From Pseudomonadota bacterium (lineage in GTDB: Bacteria > Pseudomonadota > Alphaproteobacteria > Azospirillales > Azospirillaceae): DNA of 5,186 bases. The notes below the pieces were generated by a model. That model saw only the letters and a list, made by a program, of their open reading frames with translations, was not told the DNA's origin and did not search any database. A program made the position numbers and the translations under genes. The stretch lies in NCBI GenBank assembly GCA_023416195.1, contig JAEZID010000469.1, positions 1 to 5,186 on the forward strand, written 5' to 3'. Numbering within the stretch: position 1 is the stretch's first letter; every line of letters begins with the position of its first letter. This document shows positions 1-4,480 of this stretch, piece by piece.

Positions 1-11
1 AAAGCCGGCCC

Positions 12-890
12 TTACGCCATGGCCTCGCCGATCTGGCGGACGGCCTCGGCGAGGGGGAGGTTGAGGCGGGTGATGTTGTGCTGTTCGAGGAAACGCGCCT
101 CGTTCTTGGACAGCTCGCCCTCGATGACCGCCCAATGCCGGTCCGACGACCGCTTGGCGATCTGGCGGCCGAAGGTGCGCTGGATTTCCTGATCGAAGCG
201 GCAGCCGAGATAGAGGAAATGCTTGCCCGCGCGGCGCTCCTGGACGACCGGCGGGATCGGCGTCTGGATGTCGATCTCCGTCAGGATCTCGACGAAGTCG
301 CTGTCGGAAATCAGGTAGTTGCCGGCCGGCGACGCGCTGCCCGAGGGCTTGTAGAGGATAGTCTCCCAGCCGGCGGCGGCCTCGGCGGTCACCTCGGAGC
401 CGTCGGGGGCGTAGTGCTTCACCCACTCCCCGGCGCCCTGCGGGTGGGACAGCCCCTGGATTTGGCCCCAGAGGCGGTTGGTGTCGGCCGACAGCAGGGT
501 TTCGAGGACGTTGTCGTACCACACGTCCACGATCAGCGCCGGGGCGGGCAGGGTGGCCAGCCAGGCGTGCACCGGGGTGGCGGGGACCTCGCGCCGGAAG
601 ATCTCGTTCAGGATCGCGTCCAGGGTCTTGCGGTGACGCCGCGATTCGATGAACTGCGCGACCGCGGTCAGCTGGCTGCGGATGCGGCCGGGCGCGGCGA
701 CCTTGGCGTTCAGGCGCTGGGCCAGCTCGGCGGAATTGCGCGGGATCGGGCAGTCGGCCTCGGGCAGCAGCGCGAAGGCGCCCGGCCCGACGTAGGGCAC
801 CACGCTGCGCGCTTTCAGCGCGGCGGCGATGTCCGTGACGATGGTCGCGGTGTCGAGGCCCTTGATGGTGTCGAGCGCGGTGTCGGTCAT
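12..890 (-). CDS. SIR2-like protein with degenerate catalytic motifs
   Basis: The 292 residues resemble the SIR2_2-type (sirtuin-like, NAD-binding Rossmann) proteins. Evidence in order: VVPYVGPGAF (30-39) in the place of the family's glycine-rich GAG motif; CPIPRNSAELAQRL (47-60); ALIVDVWYDNVLE (118-130) aligned with the usual TTNYDxxLE; ILYKPSGS (178-185) aligned with the usual YKLHGS; NYLISDSDFVEIL (191-203); and KHFLYLGCRFDQEIQRTFGRQI (223-244) aligned with the FxGYSxxDxxI motif. On this alignment the catalytic His is Ser183 and the NAD-site Asn is Trp124, so deacylase or NADase activity is unlikely. It lacks signal peptide and membrane segments. It begins 10 bp after the DegT-fold gene with AGGGG at 900-896 (5-nt spacing) just after the TAA stop, and is the last gene visible. 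SIR2-like folds occur in antiphage systems, but the operon here is nif, so a link to nitrogenase is likelier. Family assignment is fairly sure, function is not. Confidence 0.82.
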   Translation of the reverse strand: MTDTALDTIKGLDTATIVTDIAAALKARSVVPYVGPGAFALLPEADCPIPRNSAELAQRLNAKVAAPGRIRSQLTAVAQFIESRRHRKTLDAILNEIFRREVPATPVHAWLATLPAPALIVDVWYDNVLETLLSADTNRLWGQIQGLSHPQGAGEWVKHYAPDGSEVTAEAAAGWETILYKPSGSASPAGNYLISDSDFVEILTEIDIQTPIPPVVQERRAGKHFLYLGCRFDQEIQRTFGRQIAKRSSDRHWAVIEGELSKNEARFLEQHNITRLNLPLAEAVRQIGEAMA

Positions 891-903
891 GCTAACCCCT
901 TTA
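891..903 (-). promoter_or_regulatory. Ribosome binding site of the SIR2-like gene joined to the DegT-fold stop
   Basis: The stop of the DegT-fold gene and the Shine-Dalgarno form TAAAGGGG (903-896), 5 nt before the ATG at 890. This supports the chosen start and co-translation of the two genes. Confidence 0.72.
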
Positions 904-2097
904 CAGATAGATCGCCGCTCCGGCCCCGGTGTTGACGGTGGCGTCCTTGAGCGTGTCGACGATGAACTGGATCTGCGCTTCGGTGATCTTGTGGTGCAGC
1001 GGCAGGGCCAGCACGCGGTCCACCGTCTTCTGGCAGACCGGGCAGTCGGCGCGGGAATGCCCGCGCTCCTGATAGTGCTGCTGCGAATAGAGGGCCTGTC
1101 CGTAATCCGACGCGTCGATGTCGTGCGTGTCCAGATCCTCGATGATCGCCTTGCGGCCGCTGGCCGTGAAGCGCGTGCCGAGGTGGACGGCGTAGACCAT
1201 CGGGTGCACGTCGGTGGCGCCCGGTCCCTTGTAGGGCGGCTTGATGCCTTCGAAGGAGGCCATCGCCGCCTCGTACCAGCCGACGACGCGTCGGCGCTTC
1301 TCCAGGATTTCCGGCAGGCGCTTCAGCTGGACGAGGCCCAGCGCGGCGGTCAGGTTGCTCATGCCGGCCTGGAAGGGGACGGTGCGGGTGATGACCACCG
1401 TGTTGCGGTGCTCGACCTCGCGGCGGCGCAGATAGCGCAGCCGGTGCGCCAGATCCTTGTCGTCGGTGACGATCATCCCGCCTTCGCCGGTCAGCAGGAC
1501 GCCGGGTTCGGAGAAGTCGAAGACCGCGCAGTCGCCGAAGCTGCCGACCGGCTTGCCCTTGTAGGTGGAGCCGATGTCCTCGGTCGAATCCTCGATCAGG
1601 AACAGGCCGTTGGCGGCGGCCAGGGCCTTCAGCTCGTCCCAGTGGGCGGGGTGGCCGTTGACGTTGCCGGCGAGGATGGCCCTGGTCGCGGGCGTGATCC
1701 GGTCCGCCGCCTTGGCCGGGTTCATGGTGTGCTGCCAGTAGTCGATGTCCACGAACACCGGGGTGGCGCCGGCCAGCGCGATGGCGTGCTGCACCTGATG
1801 CCAGCCGAAGGGCGTGCACAGAACTTCGTCGCCCGCGCCGATGCCCTTTGCCTTCAGCACCAGCAGCGTGGCGATGGTGCCGCTGGACACGGCCACCGCG
1901 TGGGCGCGGCCGAGCCAGGCGGCGAAGGCGTCCTCGAACGCCTGCACCATGCGCCCGTCGCTGAGACTGCCGGATTTCAGGATGCGGCCCAGAACCTCCA
2001 CCTCGACGTCGGAGATGTCGGGATCGACGAGGGGGATATAGTCGCCCAAGCTGGAATCTAGGGTTCCATCACCGGACTCGTCCTGGATGTCGGTCAT
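901..2097 (-). CDS. DegT/DnrJ/EryC1/StrS-fold protein lacking the PLP lysine
   Basis: The 398 residues fit the DegT/DnrJ/EryC1/StrS aminotransferase family (PLP fold type I). Visible landmarks are the N-terminal IPLVDPDIS (21-29), AVAVSSGTIA (68-76, phosphate-binding loop), GAGDEVLCTPF (88-97), ATPVFVDID (111-119), GHPAHWDELKALAAANGLFLIEDS (148-171, with Asp170 that normally pairs with the PLP nitrogen), YKGKPVGSFGD (179-189), TGEGGMIVT (203-211), NLTAALGLVQLKRL (248-261) and RVLALPLH (361-368). The family's Schiff-base lysine, expected seven residues from the start of the F-x-F motif and shortly before TGEGG, is Gly199 in FDFSEPGVLLTGEGG. The usual Gln after ED-x-x is Glu173. Classical transamination is therefore doubtful; the protein may bind PLP or sugar-like ligands or act as a scaffold. 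A Cys-Pro-Val-Cys motif lies at 352-355. ATG directly abuts the previous stop, with GAGG 8 nt upstream. It is not a sugar-biosynthesis context: the neighbours are nif genes. Confidence 0.92.
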   Translation of the reverse strand: MTDIQDESGDGTLDSSLGDYIPLVDPDISDVEVEVLGRILKSGSLSDGRMVQAFEDAFAAWLGRAHAVAVSSGTIATLLVLKAKGIGAGDEVLCTPFGWHQVQHAIALAGATPVFVDIDYWQHTMNPAKAADRITPATRAILAGNVNGHPAHWDELKALAAANGLFLIEDSTEDIGSTYKGKPVGSFGDCAVFDFSEPGVLLTGEGGMIVTDDKDLAHRLRYLRRREVEHRNTVVITRTVPFQAGMSNLTAALGLVQLKRLPEILEKRRRVVGWYEAAMASFEGIKPPYKGPGATDVHPMVYAVHLGTRFTASGRKAIIEDLDTHDIDASDYGQALYSQQHYQERGHSRADCPVCQKTVDRVLALPLHHKITEAQIQFIVDTLKDATVNTGAGAAIYL

Positions 2098-2382
2098 TCA
2101 GTCGTCCTCGTCCCGCTGGCCGATCACGATGCCGGTCGCGGTTTCCGGCTTGTCGGTGATGAGCCAGCAATGGTTGCTGCCGTCCACCAGGTAGAGGTTG
2201 AACCCGGCCTCTTCCCGGAAGGGATCCTCGGCCATCACCGCCGCGTGGCTGCCGGTGACGTTGGACAGGTCGGGATGCGCCTCGCGGACGCGGCGCACCA
2301 CGCTGTCGAGCTTTTCACCGGCGGCGAAGAGGCTGCCGGCGAGATTGGCGATGCTGTCGATCCGCTCCAGGGAAAGGGCCAT
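2098..2382 (-). CDS. Small conserved-looking protein of unknown function in the nif operon
   Basis: I do not recognise this 94-residue protein with certainty; from memory it resembles a nif-associated small family (perhaps DUF6129), which I could not check. Residues 4-36 look helical and amphipathic, followed by HPDLSNVTGSHAAVMAEDP and a probable beta-rich half: FNLYLVDGSNHCWLITDKP, then TATGIVIGQR, and an acidic tail DEDD. There is no signal peptide, membrane segment or metal-binding CxxC motif; His71-Cys72-Trp73 is the most conspicuous cluster. The ATG at 2382-2380 is 6 bp after nifT, with GGAG at 2395-2392 overlapping the end of nifT (9-nt spacing). Its TGA stop is directly followed by the ATG of the DegT-fold gene, so the two are likely coupled. 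Coding is supported by tight packing and clean frame; function is unknown. Confidence 0.8.
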   Translation of the reverse strand: MALSLERIDSIANLAGSLFAAGEKLDSVVRRVREAHPDLSNVTGSHAAVMAEDPFREEAGFNLYLVDGSNHCWLITDKPETATGIVIGQRDEDD

Positions 2383-2388
2383 GGTCCG

Positions 2389-2598
2389 TTACTCCGCGCC
2401 GCGCTTCTTGGCCTCGACGGTGATGGGCAGGCGGGTGTCCGCCGGCATCTCCGGCAGGTCGAGCGTCCAGCCGTTGGCGACCTTGATCCAGCCGCCCCAC
2501 AGGCCCGGCTTCTCCATCTCGATAATGGGCTCCTCCAGGTCCTTCTTGGCGACGTAGATCGTGTATTGCTCGCCCGCCTTGCGCACCATCACCTTCAT
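2389..2598 (-). CDS. nifT: NifT/FixU protein
   Basis: This 69-residue protein matches the small NifT/FixU family, which accompanies nif genes in many diazotrophs and whose role is undefined; loss usually has little effect in the species studied. Landmarks are MKVMVRK at the start, YTIYVAKKDLEEPIIEME (residues 12-29), the WGGWIKVANGWTLDLPE segment (34-50), and LPITVEAKKRG near the end, ending TAA. The ATG at 2598-2596 has GGAG at 2608-2605 with 6-nt spacing. The same frame is open far upstream through nifS, but that is a shadow. It follows nifS by 35 bp, the longest gap in the window, where I see neither a hairpin nor a promoter. In many other organisms nifT follows nifK, so its position after nifS is a variation. 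Confidence 0.93.
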   Translation of the reverse strand: MKVMVRKAGEQYTIYVAKKDLEEPIIEMEKPGLWGGWIKVANGWTLDLPEMPADTRLPITVEAKKRGAE

Positions 2599-2608
2599 GT
2601 CGGTCTCC
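2599..2608 (-). promoter_or_regulatory. Ribosome binding site of nifT
   Basis: GGAG at 2608-2605, 6 nt before the ATG at 2598. It decides the nifT start inside a much longer open frame that shadows nifS. Confidence 0.7.
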
Positions 2609-2633
2609 AGTCGTGTGTTCGTCTCGGTTGTCG

Positions 2634-3788
2634 TTAGGCCGCCAGCCGCGCGTGCAGGGCCGGCAGTTCGGTGAGCACCGCGTCCACCTCGGACTCCGTG
2701 GAATAGCGGCTGAGCGAGAAACGGAGGGACGCCGCCGCCTCCGCCCCTGACAGGCCCATGGCCGTCAGGACGTGGCTCGGCTCGTTGCCGCCGGACGCGC
2801 AGGCGGCGCCCATGGACACGGCGATGCCGGCGCGGTCGAGCCGCATCAGCAGTTCCTCGGCGTCCACCGGGCGCCCCTGCGGGTCGGCGAAGCGGATGTT
2901 GGTCGTGTTCGGCAGGCGCTCGGCTCCGGTGCCGTTGACGCGGCTGCCCGGCCAGCGGGCGAGGATGCCGCTCTCCAGCCGGTCGCGCAGGGCCGCGATG
3001 CCGGCGGTGTCGGCCACGGACGCCTGGGCCAGCACGGCGGCGGCGCCGAAGCCGACGATGGCCGGGACGTTCTCCGTGCCACCGCGCCGGTGGCGCTCCT
3101 GATGGCCGTGGATCAGCGGCGCGAAGGGCGTGCCCTTGCGGACGTAAAGCGCGCCGACGCCCTTCGGTCCGTGCATCTTGTGGGCGGACAGGGTCAGCAG
3201 GTCGGCGTCGATGGCCTTCACATCGATGGGCAGCCGGCCGGCGGCCTGGACCGCGTCGGTGTGGAAGAGGGCGCCGGCCGCGCACGCGATGCCGGCGGCT
3301 TCGGCGACCGGCAGGACGGTCCCGGTCTCATTGTTCGCCCACATGACGGAAACCAGCGCGGTCTCGTGGGTGACGGCGGCGCGGAGGTCGGTCAGGGCGA
3401 TGGAACCCGTCCCGTCCACCGGCAGGATCGTGACGCGCCAGCCCCGGCGTTCCAGATCCTGGACGAGCATCAGGGTCGAGGGATGCTCGACCGCCGTCGT
3501 CACGAGGTGGCGGCGCGCCGGAGCGGCTTCCGACAGGGCGCGCAGCGTGCCGAGGATGGCGGTGTGGTTGGCCTCCGTCGCGCTGGCGGTGAAGAGGATC
3601 TCGGCAGACGCCGCGCCGATCAGGCCCGCCACACGCCCGCGCGCCTCGCCGACCGCCTGTTTGGCGGCCATGCCCAGGGCGTGTGGGCTGGACGGGTTGC
3701 CGTACCGCTCGAACAGGTGCGGCAGCATGGCGTCCCGCACTTCGGGAACCAGCGGAGTCGTCGCGTTGTTGTCGAGATAGATCATCAT
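2634..3788 (-). CDS. nifS: NifS cysteine desulfurase
   Basis: NifS is a PLP enzyme that takes sulfur from L-cysteine, releasing alanine, and passes it as persulfide to scaffolds such as NifU for nitrogenase clusters. The 384 residues fit the family length. Visible landmarks are YLDNNATTP (4-12), GNPSSPHALG (30-39), TEANHTAI (71-78), VEHPS with the PLP-stacking His102, NNETG (152-156), HTDAVQ with Asp178 and Gln181, SAHKMHGPKG with PLP Lys204, RRGGTEN (234-240), and SMGAACASG with the catalytic Cys330 near the C-terminus, followed by EPSHVLTAMG. The short Cys loop marks a group I (NifS/IscS) enzyme. All catalytic residues are present. The start is one of two consecutive ATGs (3788 or 3785). 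No good Shine-Dalgarno precedes them, so initiation may depend on coupling to the upstream gene. No nifU lies next to it in this window. Confidence 0.97.
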   Translation of the reverse strand: MMIYLDNNATTPLVPEVRDAMLPHLFERYGNPSSPHALGMAAKQAVGEARGRVAGLIGAASAEILFTASATEANHTAILGTLRALSEAAPARRHLVTTAVEHPSTLMLVQDLERRGWRVTILPVDGTGSIALTDLRAAVTHETALVSVMWANNETGTVLPVAEAAGIACAAGALFHTDAVQAAGRLPIDVKAIDADLLTLSAHKMHGPKGVGALYVRKGTPFAPLIHGHQERHRRGGTENVPAIVGFGAAAVLAQASVADTAGIAALRDRLESGILARWPGSRVNGTGAERLPNTTNIRFADPQGRPVDAEELLMRLDRAGIAVSMGAACASGGNEPSHVLTAMGLSGAEAAASLRFSLSRYSTESEVDAVLTELPALHARLAA

Positions 3789-3828
3789 GCCATCACGATC
3801 ATTCCATCACACTCATTCCATGACGCCG
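3787..3828 (-). repeat. Three imperfect 14-bp tandem repeats across the nifZ-nifS junction
   Basis: Read on the plus strand, the units are ATGCCATCACGATC (3787-3800), ATTCCATCACACTC (3801-3814) and ATTCCATGACGCCG (3815-3828). Neighbouring units match at 11 and 10 of 14 positions. The tract covers the last codons and stop of the second nifZ, the whole 24-bp gap, and the first two bases of the nifS start. The unit length is not a multiple of three, so each copy puts ATG and TGA triplets in a new frame. Confidence 0.7.
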
Positions 3829-4157
3829 GGGACGCCACGGCGCTTGCCGTCGGCGGGGACGATCTCCTCCTCCAGGCAGCCGACCACGACACCGGCGGGG
3901 AATTCGACCAGATAGACGGGGATCTGCGTGCCCTCGGCGTGGCCGATGCGGACGATGGTGCCGGGCGTGCCTTTCGGCGCCAGCAGGGCGCCTTCGGCGG
4001 CTTGCGGGTGGCTGCCGTCGTTGAACAGATCCTCCACCGTCGTCACGACCGTGCCCCAATCGTAGAGCGGCTCGCGCGGTGGAATGAAGCCGGGCTTCTT
4101 GGCTTCGGTGCTCGTGGTTTCGGTGCTCGTGGCGTCGGTATTGGCGGCTTCCGTCAT
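3813..4157 (-). CDS. nifZ: NifZ family protein, second divergent copy
   Basis: This 114-residue protein has a second NifZ-type domain at about residues 33-100: DWGTVVTTVEDLFNDGSHP, then GALLAPKGTPGTIVRIG, PVYLVEFPAGVVVGCLEEEIV. It shares with the first copy the NDG-S/T-x-P motif, the Leu-x-x-x-G-x-x-G stretch, Ile-Gly, a Tyr followed by Phe, and Val-Gly-x-x-x-x-E. Overall identity is low, so the pair is ancient. The first 30 residues are a Thr/Ser/Glu/Ala-rich tail, probably disordered, encoded partly by a 15-bp tandem repeat. The ATG at 4157-4155 has GAGGAG 7 nt upstream, overlapping the last base of the nifZ stop. It ends in TGA, 24 bp before nifS, inside a 14-bp repeat tract. Its likely job is also nitrogenase component maturation, possibly as a partner of the first NifZ; that is inference. 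It could have specialised to a different step. Confidence 0.88.
   Translation of the reverse strand: MTEAANTDATSTETTSTEAKKPGFIPPREPLYDWGTVVTTVEDLFNDGSHPQAAEGALLAPKGTPGTIVRIGHAEGTQIPVYLVEFPAGVVVGCLEEEIVPADGKRRGVPGVME
4104..4132 (-). repeat. 15-bp tandem repeat in the N-terminal tail of the second nifZ
   Basis: The 14-bp string TTCGGTGCTCGTGG (plus-strand reading) occurs at 4104-4117 and again at 4119-4132, giving a period of 15 bp. Because 15 is a multiple of three, it repeats five residues (Thr-Ser-Thr-Glu-Thr/Ala) in frame. The copies are identical, so it is a recent slippage-type duplication in a tolerant, low-complexity tail. Confidence 0.8.
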
Positions 4158-4172
4158 GGGGGTGCTCCTCTA
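4158..4172 (-). promoter_or_regulatory. Ribosome binding site of the second nifZ copy
   Basis: GAGGAG at 4170-4165, spaced 7 nt from the ATG; its first G is the last base of the preceding TAG stop (4172-4170). A strong site that decides the start and points to coupled translation of the two NifZ proteins. Confidence 0.78.
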
Positions 4173-4466
4173 CTTCGGGTCGTTGCAGGAAGCGTCGACG
4201 AGTTCCAGTTCCTTGGCCCGCATGCCGACGATGATGCGCTTCTCGTAAAAGTCGATTCCGTAGATGTAATACATCTGAAGATAGGTCCCGATGGACTTGA
4301 CGTAGCCGACGTCGCCGGTCCGGATCAGGAAGTCGCCCATCGGGCGGCCGGGGTAGGTGCCGTCGTTGCGTACGTCCTTGAGAGCGCGGACCTTCTGGCC
4401 TTCCTCGAAGACGGGGCGGCTTTCCAGCTCGATCGTGTCGTTGGGGTCGCGGGCGCGCTCGCGCAT
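4170..4466 (-). CDS. nifZ: NifZ family protein, first copy
   Basis: This 98-residue protein is a stand-alone NifZ domain. NifZ is known from Azotobacter work to act in maturation of the MoFe protein, in forming the second P-cluster, together with the Fe protein. The domain covers residues 20-90: FEEGQKVRALKDVRNDGTYPG, then GDFLIRTGDVGYVKSIGTYLQ, YYIYGIDF and VGMRAKELELV. The Asn-Asp-Gly-Thr, Gly-x-x-Gly-Tyr-Val, Ile-Gly-Thr-x-Leu-Gln and Val-Gly landmarks are all present. The ATG at 4466-4464 is preceded by GAGGAG with 7-nt spacing, which fixes the start; the same frame stays open much further upstream, but only as an out-of-frame shadow of the LRV gene. The stop is TAG. It lies 11 bp after the LRV gene and 12 bp before a second NifZ-like gene. 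The C-terminus is short compared with the longer (about 150-residue) Azotobacter NifZ. Confidence 0.95.
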   Translation of the reverse strand: MRERARDPNDTIELESRPVFEEGQKVRALKDVRNDGTYPGRPMGDFLIRTGDVGYVKSIGTYLQMYYIYGIDFYEKRIIVGMRAKELELVDASCNDPK

Positions 4467-4480
4467 TCGGTCGCTCCTCA
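4467..4480 (-). promoter_or_regulatory. Ribosome binding site of nifZ overlapping the LRV stop
   Basis: GAGGAG at 4479-4474 lies 7 nt before the nifZ ATG. The LRV stop (4480-4478) and this site overlap as TGAGGAG, so ribosomes finishing LRV arrive on the nifZ initiation region. This suggests translational coupling, and it decides the nifZ start. Confidence 0.8.

Noticed and set aside
1..11. Possible transcription terminator after the SIR2-like gene (GGGCCGGCTTT on the coding strand)
   Set aside because: Only 11 bp follow the stop before the window ends. No complete stem with a following T-run can be shown.
12..890. SIR2-like gene as an antiphage defence effector
   Set aside because: The catalytic His and Asn appear to be replaced, there is no partner gene typical of SIR2 defence systems, and the operon is nif; defence is not supported by this window.
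829..2061. Plus-strand open frame of about 410 codons opposite the DegT-fold gene
   Set aside because: Antisense shadow of a gene with clear family motifs; composition is low-complexity (Asp/Gly/Val/Arg) and there is no ribosome binding site worth noting.
2599..2633. Internal promoter or attenuator in the 35-bp nifS-nifT gap
   Set aside because: No -24/-12 elements (GG-N10-GC type), no -35/-10 pair and no hairpin are visible; only the nifT ribosome binding site is supported.
4262..4276. Perfect 7-bp inverted repeat AGATGTA-A-TACATCT inside nifZ
   Set aside because: It lies in the conserved LQMYYIYGI coding segment, whose Tyr/Ile/Met codons produce it; no promoter or gene start is near, so I do not call it an operator.
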